Positions 26,827-41,105 are shown, counted from the first letter of the stretch. The stretch: 64,000 nucleotides of DNA from Leptoclinus maculatus (GCA_032191485.1 JAVDOI010000008.1:17458674-17522673), one strand, 5' to 3'. Translations and numbers: made by a program. Notes: generated from the letters alone by a model not told the origin.

Positions 26827-28460
26827 TTTTCCTCAATGTGTTCCTCATTTGATCAGGCAAAGTGACACACCACAGACTCACTATCTCCGTTTAGAGACCC
26901 GCAGATGAATAAACTCTCTGTCCACATGTCTTGGTAGTGTGTGCACACACACATGCATACACACAATGACGCTTCCCATCCACACTCGGCACTTGTGTGC
27001 CCCGTATTGTATTGAACATGCCGTCAGGGTTGAGTTGACGGTCCAACCATCCATTTTCCCACTCGAGTTAAAATAAAAGGGAGCCTTTCACAACGCAAAC
27101 TGTTAAGCACATATTGGCTTGATGCAAAATGTCAGTGGCAGATTCAGCCCTTTCCCACTGCTGTGTAAGGGGAAACATAACATATTAAACAATCAACAGA
27201 AAAGAAAATGTGTATATTACCTCCAAAGAAAAATCCCTCAAAGTGGGTGAAACGTGATTAATTATTCATTCAGTGAGTAACAATCAACTCACAGTAGATG
27301 GGATTCTGGGAATAGAGACGAAGAAGCGGAGACAGCGCTGTTTATCACCCAAATACAGACCTGGCCAACCGACTGGAAGCAACCTGGAAGTGATTTTACA
27401 AGACAAAAGGTAGTCTGTCTTTTCCTTACACAATTCAAGCTCTGCCGCTGAACAATGCGTTATGCCGCATGTACAAGATGATGATGGTATAATGGTGTAG
27501 CAGGAAAGCGAAGGAGAGTTGGCAGCGCGTGAGAGGAGAGGGACATGGAGAGGCAGGGAGAAACTGATACGAGAGCTCCCGGGAAGTGGGATGGTAAAAA
27601 GACTGAGAGAGCTGGAGGGAGATCAAGTGTTAAAGTGAGAGAAACGCAAAGAGTCAAAAAGTCTCTGGCGAGAGACTGGAAGAAAAAACATCAAAAGAAA
27701 GGACAAATGGAAACGTGCACAAGGGTGTAAGAGATACAGCATGAGTTTTCATAAATAAAACACAGAGGAATTGTAGCCGTGGAGAGAGTTGTTGGCACTA
27801 AGTATTAACATTTTTTGATGTGTATTTAGCTGCCAACCCTCGACAGTCGATGGCAGAGAAGAAGCACATCCATCAACCTCCAATCAGCCTGCACAAATGA
27901 TGTGGAAATACAATGTATGCTGATTTGTTGACAGAGCATGTGAGGTAATAGGTCCTGAGTGAGCGAATGAAGGCTCCATTCAAAACACATTAGCTGCATT
28001 TACATTGTGCTCACGGTGTGAGCCAGCGATGTAATCCATCGCTGTCGTTAAACTCTGTCAACTTCTTTAAACTATCTTTTATGTTGCCAACAATGTTGTC
28101 GATTCCACTTTAAGGAGTCATTTTTTTAGTTGCCAATTTGTTTTGTTTTTAGATTGCATTACAATTCATATACACATATTCATATATATATATGTATGAG
28201 ATTTATTATATTTGAATATTGGACTTCCAACATGCAGTCTAAATTCTTAGTTCCCACATCATGAGGCCGTAATCTGTAATCTACTGTCTGTGCCTTGGCT
28301 TGCTTTTTTTTTGCATGTTTTAAGAGTAAATTGAATTATTTGTTAACCCTACAACCATTGGTTTTAGTACGTTTTTATTCATTTATTTTTATACGTTTAG
28401 TGTTTATTATTTTTTCCAGCAGCGATACATTTCAGAGCTCTCTCTGCCCTTTGACATTTT

Positions 28461-28560
28461 TGGCTCAGTGGGTGGAGTGGGTCGTCAAAGTCACCCGAAA
28501 CATGACACTTGCTTAGGATGGGTTAAATGCAGAGGTCAATATTCAAGTATGTACACATAT
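28461..28560 (+). mobile_element. tRNA-derived SINE remnant, internally deleted
   Basis: TGGCTCAGTGG (28461-28471) is a perfect pol III A box (TRGCNNAGYGG) in the TGGCTCAGTGGGTGGAG context of fish SINEs. About 50 bp later comes GGATGGGTTAAATGCAGAGG, a conserved 3' phrase of fish SINEs. The B box and body normally between these are missing. Confidence 0.6.
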
Positions 28561-29451
28561 GTAGGGGACGATTGTTTAAAGATTAGATTCTTCTGGATAC
28601 ATGGGTGTCAGTGGGCTGTTCTTGTTTAGTGAGAAGCACACGTGCAGACTAACATTAGTGTCGTCGATGCAAGTTTGATTGTTCTTTAGAGCTCACCCAT
28701 GCTGGAGTGCTGGATTCAGACTACTGTGCATGTCAGAGCTCCTCTTTCACATTACTTACTGTAGGATATATTAACAGGACACCTCATCCCATCATTGTAT
28801 TCAGCACTCATGTACATACTCTGGTGGTAGCCGTCCGTTATATTTGGCCGGTGTAACCACAGCAACTGTGGAGTTGATTCAACCTCTAAAGCCCAAAATG
28901 AGAAATGTACTGAGACTCCTGGGTCATTAACACTTGCTGAAACCCCCCTCACATGTTCGGCAATAACACACCCACGTGCAAACCGATCATTATTCTCCCT
29001 GCATCTCCCGTGCGTTGGCCACGGGTTTGCTTACGTCCACATGCATGCTGCACTTCCTGGCATCTGTAATGTGTCACCTTCTGCAGGAACAGAGGAAAAA
29101 GCTGCTCGGTTTCACCGATGACCTCAAAGATTTTTGACGCGGGACAATGCATCATCACTGCACATGTAGCACTTCAAGACAACATTTCTTTCATTAGGAA
29201 ATCACGTCTGCTGTGAGATCACAGTTGAACTGGGAGGGTGGACTTTGGCATATGAAGACACCGACATCTAATTGGTTCCTAATACGTTCACATGTCACAA
29301 ATTAGCAGCGCGGGGTTTCAGATTTCGTTGTTCTAACAGGGAAATTAAGCAGGTTAGGGATGGAATGGCTCCAAGGAAACTCTGCGGTGGTCAGGTCTCC
29401 CTACGTAAAATAAATAGAGACCAGGCTGTTTATTTTCACTGTGGCTAAATA

Positions 29452-29517
29452 GGGGGGGTCTGAGAGAGAGAGGCAGAGAAAGAGAGAGGGAGAGAGAGGG
29501 GGGGGGGGGGAGAAAGT
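29452..29517 (+). repeat. Purine tract: G7, (GA)n and G13
   Basis: G-run, GA repeats and a second long G-run, nearly pure purine except a TCT near 29459 and a C near 29473. Confidence 0.9.
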
Positions 29518-31289
29518 GGTTTATTTTCACTGTGGCAAAATGGGTTTGTTTTAACTCTGCAGTGTTTGGAGTTGGAGTTATCCTCTGTGTGAGTCGGGCA
29601 GAAAGTCAGAGAGCAACAGAAGAGAGTCGAAGGTGACAGAGCAACAGGAAGGTGTAACACAAGAAGGTAAATGTGAAAAAAAAGAGAGAGAGAGAGAGTG
29701 AAAAGGGTCGCTGGGCTCATATGTTCATGCTTAGTGTTGGGAAATCAGAGGATGAAACAAGAGATCCCAAGTGAACCACTGCTGTGCCACAGCCAACTCT
29801 CTCTCTCTTATCCCGAGTCCCTCTATTAGTCTCTGTCTCACTACTTCACAATACACACACAGCACAGTGAGGATGAGGAGTACCAAAGGCAACTCCGCTG
29901 TTGACGCATTCACAGCATCGTGATGTCACAGGCCTAATTGATCCCTGCGTTTGTGCACATCATAAAGGATGCCTGGAAACATGAGGTCTCTGTGATCTTT
30001 AGCGTATAATGGTTTTGTTTATTTGGCTGTATTATCGCTATTACATAACTTCAATACATTCAACACATGTTCAGTTTGGACCTCAGGAACAAATGGAAAC
30101 ATTCAAGGAAACAAAATCAATACCATCCACACAGTGGGCTAGAGTCCTAGCAGTAGCTATTAGGCTCGTTACTGGCATTGCTTCCCTTAAACTGAGAGTA
30201 TGTTTTACTTGTGCTAGGCTGTATCTAAAGAAGCATGTAACCAGCTTTAGGTCAGACTAAGTGCTGAAGTTGCGCTTGCATCAGTTTGCTGGCATCGTAA
30301 CGATTTGCTATGAATAATGAATTCGTTGATGTAAATGTCTCTGACTGAGATGTTTTTGAACAACACTGCCATTAAAAACCTAGCTCTAGGCGAAACTGCT
30401 ATTGCTCAACATGATTCTTAAAGATAAAGTTTCAGCAAGTTGTGGTTCTAATTATAGAGAGTCATATCAGGAGACGTATTGCATAATTCAAAATACAAAA
30501 ATGCACTGGTTATGAATATCCTGAGCTAAGCATGACAGAGTTAAATCCAGGTGGGTCACGTTTTGTCAGCAGGTTCCCAGACGTGGCTGTGACCTTTAAC
30601 TACTGCTGCTCTGCTGGATGTCCGTGCCCTCCTTCACACACAGGAATCTGGACGGTTCGTGTTTGTAGTTAAGATGCTCGCTGCACACTGCAGCCCCTCT
30701 GGAAGAGGAACCCTGAAGAAAATACTTTTTAACAGTTGAAAATAGTACGTTTAGCAGAACTGCAACACACAGATTTCTTATGGCCCGAGTGTGATTTGCC
30801 CGGTGTCACACACTCTTGTTGCAAGAGACAGATTTCCAAGCACACATTATCTAGACTTAAAGAGTCGTTCTCATCCAAGCCGTGCACTTTTCCGTACATT
30901 TTGACTGAACCCAAACCGTTATGCATGGAGTAGTGAGTGACAATAACCAGGACACGTGTCAGGATGCATTACTTAATCTGCCCTCATCTGAAATGGAACT
31001 GATGGATCCCTAATGTAGAAGTGATCCAGTGACCCTCAGGAAATACAAAGAGTAAAAGGTCATAAATCTCCATGTGCCACAGAGAGTGAAAGACCCAAAT
31101 CGGGTGGCTGTGGACCATAATAGCTAGATGCTCCCCGGGCGCTTCACAGCAGCCCACTGCTCCTAAAATGCTTAGAAAGGGTTAAATGGGGATAATAGAA
31201 GGCCATAACAGATCTTTTTTTTTTACATATAGAACAGCAGGCTGCTTTGCTAGCTCACAGTGGCACATCATCCCTCAGGTAAACACTGT

Positions 31290-31425
31290 AAGCTCCATCA
31301 GCACATTCGCTGTAGTTTGTACTGTTAGCACCGTTAGCTACGAGCCGCCAGCTCAGACGCCGCCATGTTGAGAGCCGTTGAGAGGCAATCGAAATGCCCC
31401 CAACCTCGTATTATGCACCTTTAAT
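31290..31425. repeat. Possible interspersed repeat fragment
   Basis: TAGCTACGAGCCGCCAGC followed by CGCCGCCATGTTGAGAGC is locally GC/CpG-rich in AT-rich surroundings and reads like a repeat phrase known from fish. There is no second copy in the window. Confidence 0.3.
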
Positions 31426-34400
31426 TGAAACATTCAGTTTAAATTACATTGGAAAGCGCATTTAAATATGACTTGAAAATGTATTTTGGCATTAAAAGTT
31501 TCGCTTGTTGAAGTAAAACAGGCCTGTGCCAAAAGAAAAACTCGACAGCACCTGAAATGTTAGCCACGCCCTTTAAACATCCGTACTGGCAGCGTTCTCG
31601 GTGAGTTCTGGATGAGTGTTCAGTCTGCTTTTCATCAGTCAATGACAGATTTCACTTCACTACCCAGAAAGTTGTGTCAAAACTCAATTGGACCACAACT
31701 CCTGTAACCAAAACCGACTTGAGAGTAATCATCTGTAGCCGTCCATCAACGCCTCCACCCCAAGCAGACGGATTTCCACTTTTATTTGTCATTAGTCAAG
31801 AGGATCACTTTTCTGTTTGAGAAGACAACACTAACCAGATCCCTGCCTGAAACTTCAGCATTTTAATACACATTTTCTTTGAAAAGGTCTGAATGAATCA
31901 GGTAAATCTGAAATGTCCACACTAGTGGAGGAGACAAAGGGCAAAGACTTCTCTTTCATCCACTTTCAGTTTGCAAAAAAATTGATTTTGCATTGCAGCA
32001 GTTATCTGGTGAAGACTGGGACAGACACAGCTGATTAGAATACTTCAGCAGTCTAACACACAGGCATTCACGTCGTTCAAAAAATATTTCTGTTATCATT
32101 ATTGGACAACTAATGAAGTATGAAATAGTGGCTTCGTTGCTGCTTATACTTTCGCTTTAGAAAAAGAGAAATATATTGTCTCCTAGTTTTTTTTTCACCA
32201 ATATGGATCCTTAGATTAGACGGTAGGAGCTGACCGGCCCTAATGTTATATCTATCCCTTCATCATCCTGAAGGATCAGAAAACATGTTGCAGGCTCAAT
32301 TGGGCATAGACATGTGAGTACGCTCACTGGAGACGGGTACCGAAACCCCGTAGTAAAAACGAACCCGTGCTAAATTATTAAAGAACAGAGTATTGATAAG
32401 CTAAATGAATAAATGAGAGAAGAACATTTATTTAGTATGTATCATTTATAATTCACCCAGTTCAATTTGAAAACTGACAATGAATATCGTTGAGATATTA
32501 TTCAATTGAACTTTCTTTATTTGATTTGACAGCCAGTTGTTGACTAACGTTAATACAACTGTTAGGCTTCTTTAATATGGGACTAAATCACAATGCCCGG
32601 ACCTTTGCAAGAGGAAATTCTCTCCATCCGGATGTCGTTGAATTTTAATTGAATACCCCTGGTTTAAGATGCGCATTGATTTTTAGGATTAACCTTGAAC
32701 AAAAGTTATAAATCTGTTTAGCTGCAGAGCTAAATTTGTTTACTTATCAAGAACGCAAAAATTATCATAGAATTATGCAGCCAGAAGCGTAAGTGGAGCT
32801 AACTTAAAAGAACCTGTAGTTGAAGGCACAGAGATGTAGAAATCGTTTAAGGGGTGGCTGAAGAATGGACACTAATCACAAGGAACACACATAAGGAAGA
32901 CAAAGCACGACGGTAATGACTAGGTTTAGTTTGTGGCTCAGAGAGAATTAGTGTCAAAGCCCCGGTGACTGTGAACGAGAAGGTCTGAGAGCCGCAGAAT
33001 GAGAGGTCGGGTCAGTTGGCGGGTTAGAGGTGTGTGTGTGTGGGCGGGGACACTGCAGGCATCAGTCCATCTCACCTCTGGACAGCTGTGGCCTGTCCAC
33101 TCTGACCTCTGGATGAAATATACCTGCACCTCAACGGCGCGGCTTATATTCTCTCTGCTTTATCTCCACCAGGCCTGCTGGGAGAGGAATTCAAAGTGAA
33201 AGAGATTGACAGGACAATACCTGCCCTATAGTAGGTGAGCATTCTTCTTGGTGAGACATTGCCTGCCGCCCCCCAACACCGCTGATGCTCTTTGAGCCTC
33301 TTATCACTGCCTTAGCAGGTATCCTGAAGGATGTCTGGTTGGAATGACAGCACTAAAGGATTCTCTTTGTAGTGTTTAAAGTGTTAAGCTGTGTTTACAA
33401 ATGAGTGGCAGTGATGTCTCTGGAGGACGGAGAGCTGACAGGCCTCTCTGTAGGTGTGCTTTGGCCTCTGTAGCACTGTACTGACAGAACATTGCTCTTC
33501 AAGCTAAATCACATATGCAGATGAATGCCTCTTATGGTATCAATATTTGCTTTATTGTCTTTTGTATAAACCTAATTGTATTACCTTATTTGGTTGTCTT
33601 TACATCAACCAAGATAAAAGTTAAAATGTGCTGAGGTTGCTGCTTTTGTGAAGTATTCAATGATCATTTTGCTCAGATTATTCCAGGAGCTTAGAGAGGG
33701 AATTTGCAAGGTTTAAAAATAAAAGTCAGATAAAAATGAGTCATCATATTACATTATATCCCTCTATTTTCATATCAACAGATCACATGGGCTTCTGATC
33801 GCTGAAGTGGGAGAAATTTAGACCTAAGGAAGCAGAAACAAACCGAGGTGGATGACTTCATGACATGCAGCTGGGAAAGACGGCCATATTGACAACTGAT
33901 TCCTGATTAAACAAGACAGGGGCATGCATGCCAAAAACTACACATGTTGTCAAAAGAGGAGAGAAATGGTAGTGAAATCACAGAGGAAAACAATAGCTCG
34001 CCATGCTTTCTGATACAATGCTCAGTAGAGTACGATTGTAAAGTAATTCAGTGTGTAGTTGTTGCAAACTGTGACTCAAATATTCCTCTGGAGAGATTTT
34101 CTAAATAAACAACTTTGCACCACAGGCCAAAAAAAAGGTCCGGACCTTTTCAGATGTTCATGTTTTTTAGCTGGAGGCCTGTGAAGGTTTCGGACCCCTT
34201 CATTTTGCAGCTCTTTCATACGTGACTTTCCAGCTGGTTCTGTGACCGTAGCCCTGAAGGGTCAAATGTGACCCTTGGACTTTTGGGATCCCAGACATTC
34301 TGCACCCTGACCCCGGAGGCTAGAGATCACGCTGGAGATTATGTCTGGCCGCTGACCACGTCTGAATCAAAGGAAAAGCAGGGCTTTGGTTTATGTGCGG

Positions 34401-34752
34401 GTGTGTAATGCAGATAATTATGGGTATCCAGTCAACACATCAGCTTTAGGATGGAAGTATATGCGCGGGGGCGGTTTGTTTGCATGTGTGTGTGTGTGTG
34501 TGATAGAGAGAGAATTTCTGCAGGACAGAGCCGGTGTGTCTCACATTAAAGGTGGAGGTGTTGCAGAGAGAGAAGAATTTGACCCAAACTCCCTGTGATC
34601 CTGGACCAGCAGGGGTCCGGTTCTTTCACATGCTCGCCTGTCTGTTCAGATAAGGGCAGAGTGGTCAGACAGCGGGGTGTTCTGATAATGTAACGGGTTA
34701 AAGCCTGCGTATCACGTGCCAACATTAACAGAGGCTCTTATCCAGACCGCTA

Positions 34753-35124
34753 TTAAGATGAGAGATGAGATTGAACGCTTGTATCGCATCGTTGCAGCAG
34801 CAGAACTCCCTCACAGTTAAGACATGAAGATAAATATAAGAATAAAGACAGCGTGGATTCGACAGATGTCCTCTTTGTCCTAAAATTGATTTGTACACGT
34901 ACTAAACCGCAGGATATCCCTTTAATGAAGGGTTCCAGAGTGCACATTATATATGCATGTGCTGCAGGGATTATGTCCAGTTCAATGTATAGTGCGTCTC
35001 CCAAATTCCCCATCACACCACACTGTCTGAGAATAATCAGCAGGTGCAGCACCGGCTCGATGGTAAAACTAAGTTCAAATTCAGGTAGTACTTTCCACAC
35101 AGTTACAACCAAGCGGTGAAGCAA
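34753..35124 (-). other. Unassigned 123-codon open frame with an open frame on the opposite strand
   Basis: The minus strand is open for 123 codons, and the plus strand is open for 88 codons at 34853-35119. The minus-strand product has hydrophobic stretches. I recognise neither protein. Double-strand openness suggests chance or a decayed element. Confidence 0.2.
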
Positions 35125-38100
35125 AGTTGAGAGGGGATAAACTGAAATGGAAAATGTGCGACTCGCAGTCTTCTGATTGCCCTTAAGACCTCGTACGTAT
35201 CGCAGTATGACTTATGGAGGGCGGGGCTTTGGTGAAACATCAGTAACTAATGTCGTGCTTGTGATGGTTGTTCCCTTCGCTGTGTGCTCTGTGACTGTTG
35301 TACAGTTGAGTTCAGGCTTCTCTGCGTGGTGCCCCGTGCTGAAGTCTTGTGATCTACACACAGCGGGCCATACCTGTTCTCCAATCTCTTGATTGTTTCA
35401 GTCAGTCGCTGATTCCTCTGCTGCTTGAATGTGTTAAACTGATTTATTTGATGACCAATGTTAAAACACGGACCTTCCAGGCAAATCAAAATGTATCTAT
35501 CAAGCACAAATACAACTAAAATACTCTCCGCTGCATTTCGCTGTATTATCCAACCTCTGCATTCTGTGTTCTCTCTTTCTTTCTGTAGTATACATTCCCC
35601 TCATCCACATACAGTAGAGCAGGGAGCAACACAGTCCATAATGACTTGAAGATAGTAGAGGAAGTGACCGACAGTAATGAGGGTGGCCTGTTTGCCATTT
35701 CCTAGTTTCATGGTGGTTTTTGCGGCATGTTGCATGAAGCACACATTTTCTTATCACTTCCATTAGGAGATAAGATTTGGAATAGTATTTATGTGATTAC
35801 ATCGTAGTCAGAGTTGGGTAACATTAAATTGCTTCAGGATTGGTTAAGTCACATTCATTTGTATGGCCTTCCAACAAAAAGGCCTTGTTAAGATAATGGC
35901 AAAGCAAACTTTATTAGGATTCGATTTGAGTCCAAACAGCAGACTGCAGCTCACCAGGACTCACATGCACACGGCGACAAATGATGGATTCATCTGTTTG
36001 TGCACCGCGTTATTGTTTTAAAAATTAAAATTCAGCAACCCTAGTTCAAAAAAATTAAGAAGAATGAGTCTGCAAAGTAATCGTGCCATTTATTGTCAGT
36101 TTGTGACACCACAACAGAAGACCCGTTTCTTTGGCTGTCTAACGCAGTCACATGGTTTCTGTCTTTGTGGTAGAGATCCATATCATCCTGTGCAGTGACC
36201 TGCAACACCCCACTATCTCCCTTTACGACCAGCACCGCTGAAAAGCCCTCAGTTCTTATTATTTACAACAAGCTGAGTGCAAAAAACAGAAAGAAAAAAC
36301 AAAAACTCCACCGTTAACCCTGACCCACCTTTAATGTGTATGTTAAGATAATAATCAGGATCTATTACTCTATGGGCAATATTTAAGTGATAACACGTGA
36401 ACAGCTGTGTGTTCGTTATGTAATACTATATAATAAGATGCATCATTCTCATGGAGTACTTGCTCCATCCTGTGTAGCATCCACTACAGGAAGCAGCACA
36501 CACCGAGTACCGTTTCCCTTTAATATCCGCTTCCAGTCTCACTTCCGTCAGTGAAACATGTTCATGCTCATTTACAGAACAAGTAAAGATTCCAAAGCGT
36601 TTAATCTGAAGAATCCCGCCAAAACTCCAAACATTTATGTTTTCCACTGTGTATCGCTTCCAATATTAGTTTGACATTAGTTTGACATCTCTTGGCGATA
36701 AGAATCAGTCTTCAACTTGTGTAAAACACACCTTAAGGAATGGCCGATCCCGACAGTTTTGACAATACACTGTATGTCTGTGATTGTGATGCCAGTCACT
36801 CTGCAACAAACACCAGTTTTCCACAGTGAAAACAGTCAAAAAGAACCCGTTAGTAACTCACGGCTGTCATTCAGCTCTTAAAATGAAAGCCACCGAGTCC
36901 CCCGAGTGCGACTGTTACTCTGATAACAGCAGCTCTTTGAAGAAGAGTGAAGAACGACCGGCAGACTTCCTGCTTCACACGGGTCGTTCAGACCTGCTCG
37001 GTTATACGAGTGAGGGGAAGTGTGAGACAGTGCTCATTAGCCAAACACAATTCACTTCTTTATTCATCTTCATGATGCAATGAGACAAACGTTTTAATAA
37101 TTAATGAGATGTAATTGTGACGGAACTTTTACTATTAGTTATTGGTTTTTTTGGGGGGGTTTTTTCAAATAAATGGCCATACTTCAAAACATATTACAGT
37201 AACAGTTTAGTAATACTGTATGCTTTAACTTGAAGAGATGTTGTTTTTTTGGACATGTTGCCTAATTGGCTAATGGTTGTACAAAAGACAAATGAGTTTG
37301 GCATTTAAAGGCTACATCAGCTATTCAACATTGGCTTCCATATAGCTGGCAAACTTGCGAGAGACAGATTTGAAAAAAACGTTAGAATTGAAGCAATAGA
37401 GGTTGATACATCCTGACAGACATCCAAACCTCAAAGCATCCTGCGTTTCCCACGATGCAACTCACTACAGTCTTTCTGAATCCCCATGTCTTCCAAACAT
37501 CTCCAGTCAGTAATGCAGGCTTTCTGATTCAATTGGTTACGGCTGTGTCAGAAACCGCTGCCTTGTTCTCTACTCCCTATATAATAGATACTTGATCGTT
37601 TACTAAAAAGTGAGCACCATCACTGCCCAGTTTAGAGTCGCACGGTGGTCATTTTCTCATCTATGAAATGCAGAGCATTGCATTGTGGGAATGTTAGCAG
37701 AAAGTAGTGTGCATGTCATAGACACTACTTTTTTTTTTTATCCCATTGTTACATTTTTAAGGGCATAACATGGTGGATACATTTTCCCACTCTGCATTCA
37801 GACAGTATATATAGTTCACTTTATGGTCCCTTTTCAGACAGTCTCAGTCTCCAACGTAAACTAAAGTCATCAGGGTTATTTTCAGACTTTAAAAAGCTAA
37901 TTTTAGAGCCACAGATGACATACAATGTTTTCACAGGCTGAGTAAATTGAATTTCATGTGTAAAATCTGTGGAGTGCCCCTTTAACATCCTTAGGAGTTT
38001 TCAAGATATAACCTTTAGGACTCAACCAATTCATCATACATAAGTTAACAAATTTAAGATTTCTTGGCATCACAATTGTGAAGCTGTTAAGGAGATGGAT

Positions 38101-39592
38101 GATGGATGTCTCTCAGAGGACATTAAGGGGGGGGGGGTCTGATGACATATTTCATCTGGAATAATATACTGAGCAATCAATCAATCACAATCTTTAATTC
38201 CATGTTGTCCTCAATACTCTAAAGATTATTACTCAAGCAACCATCTTGGACCGAGCGCCAGCTCTCAAGGTTCTGTGCACGGGGAATAGCTGTGACTCAA
38301 TCCGTCTTGAAAACGATCATTTCTGGTTCAGGAGACTGACAGGTTATTATTCATAAGTCATAAGTCTATAGCTCCGGTGGTTTCTGAATATACTTTAGTC
38401 CCAGTTCTAGCCTGAATCTAAACTGTACTGTGAAATAAAGAACATTTCAACACCACTGTGTGTTTACCTAAAATACAGTAAAATGTATAAACAAAGCTGA
38501 AACTTACATAAAGTAAAAAAAACACTAAGTTTACTATATTGTACTATTTTGTAGTATGTGTACAGTTACAGGAGCAGATGACCCAAATGTGATGGGGGTG
38601 TGGTATTTTACACAAATGACAGCATGACTGCACTGATGTGTCATGAGCACATCCCAGCATCCTCTGCTCTCAGCAAACAGCCCATAAATCAGTTTATAGA
38701 CCATGCTCACCGGACCCTATCATCATCTGTGTGCCCGAAACCATTACAGCTATAACCTGATTATACAAATATATATATATACTTAACCCTAGTTATCATT
38801 TTGGTGTCCTGGAGACCCTGAGCTCTCTTTAACAGTTCAACACACAGTTAACATTGTTTTATCACCTTGATGACTTTTCCTTATTTTAGGAAAATTGCTT
38901 GGATACCTGATTGTGATGTGATCATTTCGGAAGTCCGCTACAGACGATGCCAAGTTACTTCTGCTTGTGGTTTCAGAGACCAGCTGTGACATGTTTTATG
39001 ATATCATTTTTCAGTTGCGTTTCATAAACACAAGACAACACACCAACAAAGTGGTTAGTTAGGAATGTTTATACTACATGCTGTGTATTGGAGTTGGCCA
39101 ACAAATATACCTCCCCCTGAATACACACATAAATGAACATTACATCTCAGTTAAATCAACTTCAGAAGTACCACATAAGGAGGCGGTCGGGCTGGAAGGA
39201 GCTGCAGCAGCAATCAACGTTGGCACGAGAGCGATCATCGGAGTGACGGTGATGAGGCGTACGCTTATATAATGTCTGTGCTGTACACCTGCACGGATAG
39301 AACTGGATGTTACAAGCCGTGAAGCTGTGAATGAGCCGATCGCTGTGCAGCGTATACTGCAAACAGCTGACGCTAATCAGCCAAAACAAGCGGGTGAATT
39401 ACGTAATGTGATTGCGTAAATGTGATGGAATTGACATAATCGCTGTGATAAATGCATCCCTTTATACTAGGGGATTCACGAAGGAGAAGCGGCGTACACA
39501 TCACATATTTCACATCTGAAACGGACTTTAAGAAGATCGTCTGCGCTGAAAGGTCAACAGACACTCTGCTACCAGTCACAACGTGTATGTAT

Positions 39593-39626
39593 CCCCCATG
39601 TGTCATACACATTTAACACATGGGGG
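39593..39626. repeat. Hairpin with 11-bp perfect stem
   Basis: CCCCCATGTGT (39593-39603) and ACACATGGGGG (39616-39626) are exact reverse complements around a 12-nt loop. No T run follows and no gene ends here, so a transcription terminator is not implied. Confidence 0.9.
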
Positions 39627-39713
39627 CCGACATGCGGGTACTTTTTTGGTTTGCAATATTATAGTCTCTCTGTGCTGCCATGCTGCAGACATTTGGAGCT
39701 TGCTGCTCGTTGT

Positions 39714-39715
<2 letters not shown>

Positions 39716-39761
<46 letters not shown>

Positions 39762-39762
39762 G
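39716..39762 (+). repeat. (GT)n followed by G18
   Basis: About 14 GT units run directly into 18 consecutive G (39745-39762). Confidence 0.95.
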
Positions 39763-39948
39763 CGATTGAATACATGTCGACCGCGATTCTCAGAGCTTGT
39801 GGCCCCCCGAGGTCTGTGTGACCTCAAATAACGCTCAGCGGAGGCTGAGACGTCAGACTGAGGGGGCGACGGGGACTTCTGGAGGAGCGGAGACGGGGGG
39901 GGGGCAGAAATATATGGAAACAGTATGGGGAGAGGAAGAAAGGAGGAC

Positions 39949-39951
<3 letters not shown>

Positions 39952-40028
<77 letters not shown>
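39952..40028 (+). repeat. (GA)n microsatellite
   Basis: About 37 uninterrupted GA units form a pure purine strand. Confidence 0.97.
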
Positions 40029-40188
40029 GAAGGGAACTGGAAGGAGAGAGTTATCCTTTAAACTTCTAAATTACTCCTCTAATTCTGCACGGAGGTCTGG
40101 TCTTAGAAAGCACCATGGTTACATTACCACAACAAGATGGGTGGGGTATCCCCGTCCAGACCCTCTTCCCCCACTCGTTCTGGCACTC

Positions 40189-40190
<2 letters not shown>

Positions 40191-40228
<38 letters not shown>
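40191..40228 (+). repeat. (CA)n microsatellite
   Basis: About 19 uninterrupted CA units. Confidence 0.95.
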
Positions 40229-40233
<5 letters not shown>

Positions 40234-40771
40234 AGAAAAGCAATGTTGGAACAAAATAACTCCCAAACACACATAGAAAACATAAAACTTAAGAATCTAT
40301 CTGAATCTGAAATTCAATCATCTGAGGAAATGGAGCAACTTAATGGGAAGAGCCAAAGGTGGTAATTATGGAGGGACATTATTTGATATGCCCCTCTAAG
40401 AATCATATGAGGCATATGAGAGTGGGGATCCAAAATGATTGAATTATCAAACTTATAATTCTTCCAGTGAATCAACAGACGGAGAAAACTCTGAGCTGAA
40501 GAAAAAGAACTTGGTTAACATACAAATACAAAAAACTTTGATGTAGTTGATTTGATTGTAATAATTTGAAGTACTTGTCACTAGTTGCTAATCATCATAA
40601 TTTTAGCAATTCAGGATTAGGATAATCATATAGAATATGATACATTGATGTTAATAAAGATTGTAATCACCACGGTCCTTTACAAGATTAAAAAAACAAG
40701 CGTCACAGACACAAGAGAACTAAGATGAAAGGATGACTTTTCAATTAAATGGAGTAATGTTGGCGCGTGTG

Positions 40772-40773
<2 letters not shown>

Positions 40774-40854
<81 letters not shown>

Positions 40855-40862
40855 TGTGTGTG
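40774..40862 (+). repeat. (GT)n microsatellite
   Basis: About 44 GT units with one TATG interruption near 40848. Confidence 0.95.
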
Positions 40863-40972
40863 CAACATATCTTTATACAACGGTTGGTGTGATATTCTCC
40901 GAAAAGTAATTTTTTGTGCGTTTTCCAAAGAAAGCCAGCAACACATAAACTTCCATCTTCACAGGAAACAAC

Positions 40973-41105
40973 TAAGTTAGGTTTAGGCAACAAAACATCA
41001 TAGTTAGGTTTAAGAAGATCGTCGTTTGGGTTAAAATAACTACAGAATCATGGAAGATGCTTGCTATTATATTTGGTTATGCTGTTACTTCTGTCCTAAC
41101 ACCAG
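40973..41105 (-). repeat. Fish repeat fragment, inverted relative to 42480-42595
   Basis: GTTAGGTTTAGGCAACAAAA followed by a second GTTAGGTTTAAGAAGATCG and GTTTGGGTTAAAATAAC is the reverse complement of the sequence around 42535-42590. The family is common in percomorphs but I have no superfamily name for it. Confidence 0.55.

Larger units (their letters stand above)
28561..39592. other. Long gene-free stretch
   Basis: Eleven kilobases with only short frames, one GA/G tract (29452), the possible repeat at 31290 and the double-strand frame at 34.8-35.1 kb. It may include conserved regulatory elements of has2, but conservation cannot be judged from one sequence. Confidence 0.65.

Noticed and set aside
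39593..39626. Intrinsic terminator
   Set aside because: A hairpin without a T run in a eukaryotic intergenic region; no gene ends here.
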